Shown here: in pieces, positions 1-7,569 of the stretch
How the letters are laid out: the number at the start of each line of letters is the position of its first letter
How positions within the stretch are numbered: position 1 is the first letter of the stretch
DNA from: Cyclostephanos tholiformis
Lineage: Eukaryota; Bacillariophyta; Thalassiosirophyceae; Thalassiosirales; Thalassiosiraceae
DNA: 11,107 bases
Reading direction: 5' to 3'
NCBI GenBank assembly: GCA_036939975.1
Contig: JALLPB010001120.1
Span: 1-11,107, forward strand
Position numbers and translations under genes: made by a program
The notes under the pieces: generated by a model
Told to the model about the DNA's origin: nothing
Seen by the model: only the letters and a program-made list of their open reading frames with translations
Databases searched by the model: none

Positions 1-261
1 TGCGTCGGCGTGCTTGCCAAGCTTCTCCTCCTGCATGACGCATGGTGGGCAACCACGACCACTCTTCCTTAAAACGCCGTGGACGAGAACAGGCTTGGGC
101 AATGAGTAAGTGGCATGAGCAAGTTTTACAGAATTACAAGCCGATAGGGGCTTCGCCGCAGACTCAATTTATCAATATTTGTATCATGATGTCGTATTAT
201 GTCACATATATATGTACAATGTAGTATGTTATGTATATACTGAAAGTTACAAATCATTATG
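1..261. other. left edge, no recognisable gene
   Basis: No gene is recognised here. Frame +1 is open from the window edge for 23 codons to a TAA at 70-72, so the tail of a gene lying mostly outside the window is possible, but the peptide (leucine-rich, then WWATTTT) gives no family. A further open frame from 42 to 224 is short and ends in AT-rich sequence. From about 165 the sequence becomes AT-rich and includes a perfect 12-bp palindrome, ACATATATATGT, at 204-215. I read this as intergenic DNA. Confidence 0.4.
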
Positions 262-390
262 AAGTCCCATCGATTCGCCATTCCGCTTTCTGTCATAACC
301 ATTCTGCCGTCTAGCTATTCCACCATGCCATCCCACAATTCCTCCAATCTGCCATTCTCCCATTCCACCATTCCACAAATCCATTCTGAA
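262..390 (-). repeat. decayed inverted copy of the 8-bp minisatellite
   Basis: Read on the minus strand, this stretch contains repeated GTGGAATG, GGAGAATG, GCAGATTG and GGCAGAATGG words with an approximate 8-bp spacing. It is the same motif that is tandemly repeated on the plus strand at 935-1352, but in opposite orientation and with many more substitutions and spacing errors. The minus-strand reading frame here gives peptides such as NGGMGEWQIGG, which resemble the plus-strand peptides EWRNGGMAEW of the main array. The two arrays are therefore inverted relative to each other and separated by about 540 bp. Confidence 0.6.
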
Positions 391-934
391 ACAACATGAT
401 GCTGATATATTGTGAGGTGCAAAGATGTGCACCATCCTCGTAAACTACCGTGGTCTCCGGAGGAACAGAATTGTGCCTCCTTTGCAAGCCGAACTAATTA
501 TATATGGATATCATTGCAACGTGATGGAAACATTTGGCAACTCTTGCAGTGTTATGAATGTCCTGATGGTTGTTGATGGAGAAAATGTGATGAACACAGA
601 TGACAAAGTCGACTCCCTTATAATGCTATTAATTGTCTTTGTTTGGAATCTAACGTCTCTCACATGTTCATATTATAATATAAAAGGGGGACTGATCACA
701 AACTCACATACTTTATCACGATTCTGAGCCATCGTAATGTTTCATTCAATGTGATGATCATGTTTGTTGTCACTATCGTTTTGTGCGATAGACTGAGTGG
801 TAATGTCGGCATTGCAAAATCAGAATTTTTTGATGTTCTTGAATTAAGAGTAGGAGTAGAGTTGTCCTGCCATCATCGTTGCCATCAACCCCGGTCACAT
901 CTATTAACATTGATTGTTTTCTTCATTGAGACTG
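391..934. other. spacer between the two minisatellite arrays
   Basis: This 540-bp stretch lies between the inverted arrays and has no convincing gene. A 100-codon open frame (425-727) and the beginning of another (751 onward, running into the minisatellite) have no recognisable domain or motif. A TATAAAAG word at 679-686 is the only promoter-like element seen. The stretch could be unique DNA or the core of a foldback-type element whose arms are the minisatellites; nothing in it decides between these. Confidence 0.4.
679..686 (+). promoter_or_regulatory. TATA-box-like element
   Basis: A canonical TATAAAAG word followed by GGGG is seen at this position. A pol II start would be expected some 25-35 bp downstream (about 705-720), and the first downstream ATG opens a frame that reads into the minisatellite. 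No gene is recognised downstream, so this may be a chance match in AT-rich DNA or the relic of a transposon promoter. Confidence 0.25.
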
Positions 935-1352
935 TGGAATGGCAGAATGATGGAATGGCAGAATGGCAGAATGGCGGAATGGCGGAATGGCGGAATGGCG
1001 GAATGGCGGAGTGGCGGAATGGCGGAGCGGTAGAATGGCGAAATGGTAGAATGGCGGAACGGTAGAATGGCAGAATGGCAGAATGGCGGAATGGCGGAAT
1101 GGCAGTCAGAATAGCGGAATGGCAGAATGGCAGAATGGCAGAATGGCAGTCAGAATGGCAGAACAGCAGAATGGCAGAACTTCAGAACGGCTGAACGGCA
1201 GAATGGCAGAATGGCAGAGCGGCAGAACAGCAGAATGGCAGAACGGCAGAATGGCAGACTGGCAGACTGGCAGAATGGCAGAACGGCAGAATGGCAGAAC
1301 AGCAGAATGGCAGAATGGCAGAATGGCAAAACAGCAGAATGGCCGGAATGGC
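935..1352 (+). repeat. 8-bp minisatellite array (AATGGCRG)n
   Basis: About 52 tandem copies of an 8-bp unit are present. The left part is dominated by AATGGCGG; the right part by AATGGCAG with variants AACGGCAG, AACAGCAG and GACTGGCA. A longer word, GGCAGTCAGAAT, occurs twice near 1104 and 1146, showing a higher-order unit of about 45 bp. Because 8 is not a multiple of 3, each frame cycles through the same 24-bp, 8-residue period (EWQNGRMA-like). Long open frames therefore appear in several plus frames and on the minus strand (FCHSAILP-like). These frames are a by-product of a stop-free repeat and are not evidence of genes. Confidence 0.93.
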
Positions 1353-1488
1353 TACCTACCTGCTTCATTTATGGTACATGCCAACACTGACACCGACACC
1401 TTTTAATCATTTATAGTATAGACAGAAGCTAAAAAAGACGCCAAAATATCGCTGCAATTTGCATTTCTGGGGCTTCTCTCCCCTCCAC

Positions 1489-2073
1489 ATGGCACCGGAG
1501 CCCAGACAATGCCGCACTTCTATTATTACTCCACCCATCTTGTGCTACTTTGCACAGCCTGCAATTTTGCCCTCCTATCCAGCCGCCGCCGTGGTTGCCC
1601 TATCTGTGGTTGTTGTGATGGATCCGTGCATCCCCCTTGCTGCCAATGCTGGTCCTCCTGAAGATTTTGCCCAAGAGATCCTCCGTGAGTTTGATTTTGG
1701 TGTTGATTATGACTTTGGTTGCGAAATCTCCTTTGGGGAGTATGGCTCTTCTTTGTCTGTTGGCTCCTTCAATTACGATGGTGTCTCTATTGAGGACTCC
1801 AACGAGGGGAGCAATCGCAGTTGTAGTGGCCAACACCATCACCATTGTAGGGGAAATCAGCCAAAGCACATGTATCGCATAGAGAGCATGAAGAGCTTGT
1901 GCAGGTATTGTGAGTTTTTGTGGCCTGGGCCAGTCAGAGACTTGACCTATGAGCTCTCTTTTTCCGATGGGCATGGTAGACCTCTAAAAGATGACTTTAT
2001 TTGGCTTGATGTTGACGATGATGCAACAGAAAACACTAACAACAACTTCAATACACAGCATCTTGCATTTTAG
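1489..2073 (+). CDS. hypothetical protein, possible truncated transposon protein
   Basis: An open frame of 194 codons runs from an ATG at 1489; the frame is also open upstream to a TTG at 1459. A second ATG at 1618 (MDPCIPLAANAG) gives 151 codons and is an equally good start, because the stretch before it (PAAAVVALSVVVV) looks like a hydrophobic run of uncertain reality. The middle is acidic and aromatic (EILREFDFGVDYDFG), followed by a short histidine cluster and a patch reading SLCRYCEFLWPGPVRDLTYE. That patch faintly recalls the N-terminal region of PIF/Harbinger-like DDE proteins common in diatoms, but the DDE domain is absent: the frame ends after an asparagine-rich tail. A TTTATAGTAT word lies near 1409-1418 upstream. 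It could be a short host gene, an exon, or a 5' fragment of a dead transposase. Certainty is low. Confidence 0.4.
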   Translation: MAPEPRQCRTSIITPPILCYFAQPAILPSYPAAAVVALSVVVVMDPCIPLAANAGPPEDFAQEILREFDFGVDYDFGCEISFGEYGSSLSVGSFNYDGVSIEDSNEGSNRSCSGQHHHHCRGNQPKHMYRIESMKSLCRYCEFLWPGPVRDLTYELSFSDGHGRPLKDDFIWLDVDDDATENTNNNFNTQHLAF

Positions 2074-2256
2074 TTTGGAACTTGACAAGGATTATTAAGG
2101 AAGCATCTAAATTACATTCATGATAGGGTAAATAATTAACTAATCCATTTATTTTCTTACTACCTCTAATCCTATATAACGTGAAACTTATTGACTACTG
2201 GGCCATATCTTACTCGTCTTTCTCCGCAGAAAGGGAAAAGTTGTCTTCGCCAGGAA
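2074..2256. other. intergenic, nothing recognised
   Basis: AT-rich DNA lies between two converging coding-like regions. A TATATAA word at about 2173-2179 is the only notable site, and it has no plausible gene behind it. Confidence 0.4.
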
Positions 2257-2620
2257 TCATAACCGAGCCCGACGTACCGATGACTCACTCTCCTGAGACA
2301 CACTCTCGGGAACTGCAGGAGCAGGAATGCCTGGTAGCTTATTTAGACGGTTGACAATCATTGCCCTATACTTCTCTTCTCCATGTACCTCCTGGTAAAA
2401 AGCTTGATTCTCACGTAGCAAGCTAACATGAGCAATGATAGTATTGATGGCAATTTTCTTGGAATGGGACCTCATCCCTTCAACCCCTCGCCCATCTGTG
2501 GCTTCTTCATTGGATTGAGGTTGTGAATGTTCCCCCCCTCGACCAAAATCACAAGCTCAATGGCCTTGCAAACCAAGTGGGTAATCATGTTGCCGTCCAA
2601 ATAATGGACAAGGTGCTCGT
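2257..2620 (-). pseudogene. broken coding fragment cut off by the LTR
   Basis: The minus strand is coding-like from the LTR edge to a stop at 2257. From 2619 downward, one frame reads EHLVHYLDGNMITHLVCKAI and continues to a TGA near 2470. The frame shifted by one base is open from about 2563 to 2257 and reads EHSQPQSNEEATDGRG, then SKKIAINTIIAHVSLLRENQ, and ends in a serine/glutamate-rich tail. The two overlap around a run of seven Gs on the minus strand (about 2533-2539), a natural slip site, so one frameshifted gene is the simplest reading. The 5' part is missing because LTR A begins at 2621. I do not recognise the family. It could be a host gene or part of an older transposon, interrupted by the copia insertion. 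Confidence 0.4.
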
Positions 2621-2720
2621 TGAAAGAATGTGTCCATAGAGATGACTATGTTAATGGGTTTAGGCTATTGGCCGTGGCCAGCTCGGTCACTCCTTGCGGA
2701 GCCCTCACTTATTCATGGTC

Positions 2721-2728
2721 TAATTATA
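2721..2728 (-). promoter_or_regulatory. candidate LTR TATA box
   Basis: On the minus strand this reads TATAATTA. It sits within a 20-bp block, ATTCATGGTCTAATTATATC (2711-2730), that is identical in LTR B (7660-7679) although the LTRs are otherwise diverged. Retroelement transcription would start about 25-35 bp further on the minus strand, near 2690. An AATAAG word just downstream could serve as a polyadenylation signal. This is inferred from position and conservation only. Confidence 0.45.
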
Positions 2729-2816
2729 TCATTAAAGGCTCTATTCTGACGAATTATGACAGGTGTTGTGTACGTGAACACCTTCTGTTCCCTGATGTAC
2801 GTGTCAGCATGCGTCA

Positions 2817-2826
2817 GGCACGTGCC
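2817..2826. promoter_or_regulatory. G-box/E-box palindrome in LTR A
   Basis: GGCACGTGCC is a perfect 10-bp palindrome with a CACGTG core, the classic target of bZIP or bHLH factors. It sits about 90 bp upstream of the candidate TATA box in the LTR's own orientation, and related words (GTGTCA, TGACACGT) flank it. LTR B has two CACGTG cores in the same region. Confidence 0.4.
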
Positions 2827-2989
2827 ACTTTTGACACGTCCCGTACAGAAGCTACATACGGGAAAGATATTTTCTCCTAATCTTCTTTGCTTTCTGGTGA
2901 CGCACGGCTACTCCGATTATTATGGGATACTCTCCTCATTGGCGACTATCCCAGGAATCGGCGCTAAATGGCGCGGCCATATTCATTCA

Positions 2990-3001
2990 GTCCCCTCAAG
3001 A
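2990..3001 (-). promoter_or_regulatory. polypurine tract of E1
   Basis: The minus strand reads TCTTGAGGGGAC directly before the TG of LTR A, where plus-strand DNA synthesis is primed in LTR retroelements. The 30 bases from 2990 to 3019 are identical to 7929-7958 in E2, much better conserved than the LTRs. TCCCC and GGGGA within it can pair as a small stem. Confidence 0.65.
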
Positions 3002-3036
3002 TCAGACGGGGATTTGGAAAGCATTGGGTGGTCTTG

Positions 3037-3885
3037 TTAGGTCTTATAGTCGTAAATGTCATCGAGAACATTCTTGACTAGGTCACGTCTCTTTGATCCA
3101 GAGGTAACTTTGGTCAGGAAATCAGCCCAATTTTCATGGGTACTGATATGCACCAATCGAGATTCGTCCATGGCAACTGACTCGCAGCAGGCATGATAAC
3201 AGATCGAATTGATTCTGGCGTAGAAGAATTCATAATAGCAGACTTATTGTCGCCATAGATGTAGCTAGGGCCAAGGACGGGCACGCCCATCATTCGGAGC
3301 TTGTACCACAGTCCCCTCAGCGTTTCCACACTGTGCTTTATGATGACAAACTTGGCGCCGAAAACAGAGGTCTTGACCGTAGACTGATGTTTAGATACCC
3401 AGTCAATGCATGCCATATTTATATAAATAAAGAAACCGGTCCTAGACCATCGTGTCCATTTCTCCCCTGCATGGTCACTGTCTACCCACATTCGGATGTC
3501 AACGTCTTTACCGAGGGGTGGTGGCATGTTGTCCGGGATAGCCTTGGACATGTCACGGTAGAATTCATCCCAGTTACATTTGGGGAACATGGTCAGGTCT
3601 ATGTCTGGGTAAGTGGGGTCAAATATGAGTCTAGAGTTGTGTTTAAGCTTCAGGTAAGCCATAACATGCAACGCTGCCAAGAGGTGCCTGATTCGCGGGT
3701 AAGCAAGGAAAGATGACAAGAGGGATACCTCCATTGCAATGCGGACACGTCCGATATCTACCATCCAATGCATCATCCCGATGAGATGAGCATAAAAGGA
3801 GAATAGGGAGGGGTCCAAGGGGTCTGATACGTCTGTCTCCAACTCATACATTGTGGGAAATGGATTGTCAGCCTTGAGCGGGAGT
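3037..3885 (-). pseudogene. E1 pol 3' part: reverse transcriptase tail and RNase H
   Basis: This segment encodes the end of the copia Pol polyprotein. In order it holds the reverse transcriptase C-terminal extension (DPLDPSLFSFYAHLIG, then MEVSLLSSFLAYPR), the RNase H start with VDSDHAG near 3460-3500, SVFGAKF near 3345, YGDNKSAI near 3240 and the tail ADFLTKVTSGSKRRDL, ending in TAA at 3037-3039. RNase H would remove the RNA template during reverse transcription. A 19-bp deletion relative to E2, at 3210/3211, breaks the frame just after TPES. The catalytic glutamate expected in the SVFGAEF-type motif is lysine here. The upstream edge at 3885/3886 is the scar of the 775-bp deletion that removed the reverse transcriptase core. 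Confidence 0.85.
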
Positions 3886-4664
3886 CGTCGAGGTCTAGTG
3901 CCTGTTGCACGGTCTTTGGGATGCAAACCCCAAATTTATGGGTGCGTTTTAAATATCTGGTCTCACGCTTCTCAACTAGGGATATAATCCGGTCTCGGCG
4001 TCGGAAAATGTCATGGACCCACCAATTGAAAGCAGGTTCATGGTCAATCCCAGCGGCAATGGCATATTCCGCAGTTTGGATGGGATGTGACTCTTTGAGG
4101 TCTTTGAGGTCTATCCAAGAGGTTGATCCATCCTTCCAAAGGCAGCATAATTGCCAGCCAACGGTTGAACGTCGCTTATATGTGCGTCCGTTGGATTGGA
4201 TCCGGGTCTGGTTGGTTAGTTTAATTGCGGTATCCAGTCTGCGATGGTCAATAATGGAGTCAAAGATGAAGTACTGGTGTCCGTCTGGGTCACAGTTGGC
4301 GTACATTGACTCTGCAATGAGGTTAGCACTGAGCTCGGTCTCATCACCGGGTGTCAAGGATTCGGTTGTCATTGGCAAGTCCAATGGGGTCACCATTGTG
4401 GTCTTGTTTCTGGGATGTGACCTTCCCCCTTTTGAAGATGTCACCCCGTGGAAACACAATTTCGGCTCCGATGTAATTGTCGGTGGTCTTGGAACTAACT
4501 TTAAGTTCTAGGTCCGGGAAGTCAGGGTCAAGGTCTAAGGGGTCAATGTGGTCGTGGTCTGGGGTCGTATCCTCGGCCGGGAAGTCATCCGCCTGTGCGG
4601 GTCGGCCAAGTACATCAATGACCGATGTCATGGGTGTTATGCACTGGCACTGGACACTTGAGTT
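3886..4664 (-). pseudogene. E1 pol middle: integrase C-terminal linker to RT N-terminus
   Basis: This aligns along its length with E2 10064-10780 plus the sequence after the MITE. It covers the region between integrase and reverse transcriptase: ADDFPAEDTTPDHDHIDPLD, IVFPRGDIFKRGKVT (a basic patch as found in integrase C-terminal domains), MYANCDPDGHQYFIFDSIID, WKDGSTSWIDLKDLKESHP, FNWWVHDIFRRRDRIISL and KRTHKFGV. A net 26-bp deletion relative to E2 near 4346 shifts the frame, so the two halves lie in different frames. Some bases before the first conserved methionine are also missing. The frame from 4459 to 3886 is otherwise free of stops. No integrase DDE core or HHCC zinc finger is present upstream; it has been lost. 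Confidence 0.8.
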
Positions 4665-4679
4665 CCAGTGAGAGCAGGT

Positions 4680-4830
4680 CGTGTGTCTGTCTGGTTTAGT
4701 CTTCTTGTCTGGTTTGATCTGGAGTCTTATTTTCTGGTCTGGTCTGGTCTGGTCTGGTCTTATTGTCTGGTCTGGTCTGGTCTAGTCTAGTCTTATTGTC
4801 TGGTCAGGTCTGGTCTGGTCTAGTCTTATG
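4680..4830. repeat. (GGTCT)n-type pentanucleotide array at a deletion junction
   Basis: Runs of TCTGG (GGTCT) and TCTAG pentamers are interrupted by TCTTATTGTC words, giving a loose higher-order period of about 35-40 bp. The array lies exactly where the integrase should be and extends into the protease frame, whose last residues (LDQTRPDQTIRLD) are translated pentamer. It probably marks, or helped to cause, the deletion that joined protease to the integrase C-terminal linker. Confidence 0.85.
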
Positions 4831-5540
4831 TCTATCTGGGAAATGACAACTTGGGCCAAAAGGGCCTGTGCGAAGTGGTCGTCATGGGTGAAGTCTATGA
4901 GATCTGAGGTCGCCATGGAACGAATGACAGCGGGAAACTTGTCCCTCACACGTGTGCGGGTCTCAACCGCACCGGTGAAATCTGTCATCGCGGCTTTCTG
5001 GTCTGCGTACGTCGTGGTCGAGGGATCCCATGTCAAGGTCTCAGGGGTCAAGTGTAGTCTGGGGATTGTCTGGTCATTAAATTGGTCGATGGTCGGAGTC
5101 CTCACATTAAGCAATGAGATAACCCCCCGCAACCGAAGTGGGAGGGTAACCGTCTGGGAGGGATTGTCAGGGTCTGTCAGGGTCAATGCATGCATTGTCT
5201 CAGTGGGGTCTTGTGCCAAAAATTTAGGCATCTTGTCGATGGTCACGTCATTCACACGGCATTGCATAGTGCAAAGCAGGTGATGGTCTAAATGCGGTAT
5301 ATGAATGGCTTGATTAATCACGAGCAGGAGCATCCTCCCGGTGTGTGGGTCATCGTAAGCCACCACTCCGGAAACAGTGCGATATTCGACACTTCCGAGT
5401 CTAGGGTCGTACACCTCCACAATAACGGGATGGTTGTAGTCCAAGAATATAATTGCATCATTGCCAAATACAGAAGTATCGGCATGCAAGTCTAATTCCA
5501 GGGTAGTCTCGGTGGTCTGATCTGTTTCTAATTTTAAGTC
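4782..5540 (-). pseudogene. E1 protease region (retropepsin-like)
   Basis: An open frame runs from just after a TAG at 5541-5543 to a TAG at 4782-4784, about 252 codons. Near its start it reads LELDLHADTSVFG, the form the retroviral-type aspartic protease motif takes in diatom copia elements, with the presumed catalytic aspartate at 5490-5492. It continues with IHIPHLDHHLLCTMQCRVND, then LRGVISLLNVRTP and LHLTPETLTWDP, which are conserved in this lineage. The enzyme would cut the Gag-Pol polyprotein in the particle. Serine is expected after the aspartate in D-S-H-A; leucine is found here. The frame differs from that of the upstream gag end, and the 3' end runs into the pentamer array, so it is not part of a working polyprotein. 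Confidence 0.75.
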
Positions 5541-5643
5541 CTACTTGTCATAGGGAGCAGTTTTGGGTCAAAGTTAACCGTATTGTCCTAATTGTCGTAA
5601 TATTTCTGATAGTCCTAAGTCGCTTTGCCAATGGCAAGGCATG

Positions 5644-6363
5644 TCAACGTGAGGGCTGACAGGCATTGGTGTGGTTCTTGGGGCGTTTGTCTGTGCCTGT
5701 CATCTCCCCATTGGAGTCTGGGAACAAGCTACTGTTGTCTTCGCTGATGTCATCCCTGAATGCGGCGTCAGCAGCAGAGCGATTGCAATTGGAGCTGTTG
5801 TCTGTCTGGGCCGATGACACGCTCCTATTGCTGCCTTTAGCAAGGGACACCGTGCCCTTTGCTTTCCGGATCTGGTAGAGGTGTTGTTTCTCGGGGGCAG
5901 TCAGTTTGGCATATTCCTCAGCCGTGTACGTGCAGTCTTGTATGTGGTCACATCCGTCAACCTCAATCTCCGATAGCAGGCCATCACGGCAACGGTCAGA
6001 AAATCTTGAACCGTGGCCTCGGTCTCTCTCACGGGTCCTACGTCCTTGGGGTCCACCACGTCCTTCATTGCGTCCACGAATGGATGCAACGGCGCAAGTC
6101 CGTGGTCCTTCTGGTTTGGGTCTTGAGCGATGAAAGTTCATAAACATGTCTTTCATGCGGTCAAAGGTATGAAACTTGTCTGGGTCAGCAAGGATGGCGT
6201 TTTTGATGGAGTCAAAGGCTGTAGTCACAATCCCAGTCTGGAAGTAGTGAATTTTCATGCTCTCATTGATGGGATCAGCGCCATGCTCAACAAGCTCATT
6301 GTGAAGGTTATGCTGATTGATGTGCTTCTGCACGTAGGTGTCAAAAGGAAGTTCTTGCGACAC
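5644..6363 (-). pseudogene. E1 gag, C-terminal half
   Basis: A 240-codon open frame continues gag after a frameshift; its first codon as drawn is a GTG, not a real start. The first part (FDTYVQKHINQHNLHNELVE) is helical. It is followed by a short arginine/glycine-rich stretch (GRNEGRGGPQGRRTRERDRG, about residues 97-116) that fits RNA binding in place of a zinc knuckle. Next comes CTYTAEEYAKLTAPEKQHLY, a hallmark of Gag in diatom copia elements, and a serine/asparagine-rich tail ending at 5644. Gag would form the particle that packages the RNA. No CCHC knuckle is visible. The downstream protease is in another frame, with 100 bp of stop-containing sequence between. Confidence 0.7.
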
Positions 6364-6392
6364 TCCTCATATCTAAGTGACTTGGTCTGGGT

Positions 6393-7430
6393 CTAAATGG
6401 AGTTCATGCCAAAGAAGTAGTTGTAGAGTGTGCCCCATGCAGCACGCCCATTGGTTGTCCTGGTATACATCTTGACGTTGCTCCAAGCTGGGTTCTTCCC
6501 CCAGTAGCTGAACAAGACTTGAAATACAGTACGGTTGTCTGCATTGAAGGTCAAGTGGCGAGCGCAGTCTTCTTCTAGGGTCTCGAGGTTATGGAAGTTA
6601 TGCCACTCGGGTTTGTTCTTGGCAAGAATGGGTGCACGTTGGATCATCTCGTCCTCGTGTGAGGCATAAGGGCTACCGGTATGCCCGTATGGAGGGTTAT
6701 ACCCTGGGCCGTTCAGGTATCCCATATCTGGTGGGAGAATCCTCTTGCAAATAACGTATGCAAGCGGGGCCTTGCTCATGCCTTGCATATTCATGAGAAT
6801 CTGTCTCATCTGGTTGAAAGCCTTGGCTGCTGACATATTGTCAAGTGTCATTAGGGTCGGTTCTGGGTTGCGGTGGGTCCTAGCCCAGTCTTCTTCCACC
6901 ATCCGGTGGTGGTCTAAGGCTTCAATGTCCATAATTAGGACGTCGGTCAGGTTTGGAGTCACACGTGAGGTGCGCTCCTGGTGCCTAAGGTAGTACACTA
7001 GCATGTTCAGGTGTTGAGATGCTTGTAGTGCGATGGTGGTCTTGGCCTTGGCGCGGACATACTTGCAGAGCTTGTCCACGGAAATGCAATCAGTGAGTCC
7101 GGTGAGGTGCCTGGATTCGCAAAGGCCTTGGTCCATATAGAGAGAGCGGGCTGCGGCACAAGTGAAGCCAAGGGTGTAATGGTAATAGTCTTCAATGGCG
7201 TTGCGGGCTTGCACTTTGGGGATCGATGCGTCACTGGCTGCATCAGCTTCGAGCACTTCTGGGTCAGGTTCCTGGAGGTCATCATTGTCGTCATTTGCTT
7301 TGACTTCATCTTCACTGCTGGTTGTGGTAGGTTCGGGGTTGAGCTCGTATACCTCACGACCCGTGCAAGCGGGGCTGCACTTTCTACCGGTCCTTGCCGT
7401 TTTAGCCATTGCAAAAGCGATGCACGGCAT
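6393..7430 (-). pseudogene. E1 gag, N-terminal half
   Basis: A 345-codon open frame begins at the first ATG after an in-frame TAG and lies about 140 bp downstream of the 5' LTR, the expected place for gag. An internal ATG at 7409 (MAKTARTGRK) is an alternative start. The N-terminal 85 residues are acidic and disordered-looking (EDEVKANDDNDDLQEPDPEV). The rest is helical and aromatic, with LGFTCAAARSLYMDQGL, MSAAKAFNQMRQILMNMQG and FQVLFSYWGKNPAWSNVKMY, as in diatom copia Gag. It stops at TAG 6393-6395. The same frame then reads on as TQTKSLRYEECRKNF before shifting into the C-terminal half near 6350, so one stop and one single-base shift split an originally continuous gag. Confidence 0.75.
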
Positions 7431-7549
7431 GAGTGTCTAGAGCGTCTATGCCGGCGTTTGCCAGGCGGGTCTCGTCTTTGTCGACACTGTCATCGCCGGC
7501 GCTAGGCATCGATCTGTCTTGGCGGTCCGTGCCGCGTCTTGGGTCTGGT

Positions 7550-7569
7550 CTCACGTGGGTCTGATAAAC
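7550..7569 (-). promoter_or_regulatory. primer-binding-like site of E1
   Basis: Directly after the end of LTR B the minus strand reads GTTTATCAGACCCACGTGAG. The TATCAGA-CC core resembles the TATCAGAGCC found where methionine tRNA primes many copia elements. Its position fits: it supports LTR B as the 5' LTR of E1. The match is partial, so the primer tRNA is not certain. Confidence 0.5.

Larger units (their letters stand above)
2621..2989 (-). repeat. LTR A, 3' LTR of E1
   Basis: This repeat is bounded by TG at 2621 and CA at 2989. The ends form an imperfect inverted repeat (TGAAAGAATG against TGAATGAATA read from the other end). It aligns along its length with LTR B. Outside 2621 similarity to LTR B stops abruptly; inside 2989 it passes into the polypurine tract. 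The five bases left of the LTR (CTCGT, 2616-2620) are the candidate target-site duplication, but its partner lies outside the window. A TATA-like word and a G-box palindrome lie inside and are listed separately. Confidence 0.85.

Noticed and set aside
425..727. A 100-codon plus-strand open frame
   Set aside because: It has no recognisable domain and lies in AT-rich spacer; a chance frame is the simplest reading.
935..1352. CRISPR-like array
   Set aside because: The period is 8 bp with no spacers, and the context is eukaryotic retroelements.
751..1406. Several long frames with EWRNGGMAEW-like peptides
   Set aside because: They are translations of the 8-bp minisatellite; equal frames exist in other phases and on the minus strand.
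2620..3040. Plus-strand frames across LTR A (2620-2880 and 2756-3040)
   Set aside because: They lie in the LTR, are not preserved in LTR B with the same length, and have no motif.
3333..3716. Plus-strand open frame of 127 codons, with a similar one at 8314-8697
   Set aside because: Both are antisense shadows of RNase H; their mutual similarity follows from the E1-E2 duplication.
3921..4511. Plus-strand open frame of 196 codons
   Set aside because: It is antisense to the pol linker, which has family-specific motifs on the minus strand.
7007..7505. Open frames overlapping gag on both strands
   Set aside because: They are out of frame with the recognised Gag and have no domain of their own.
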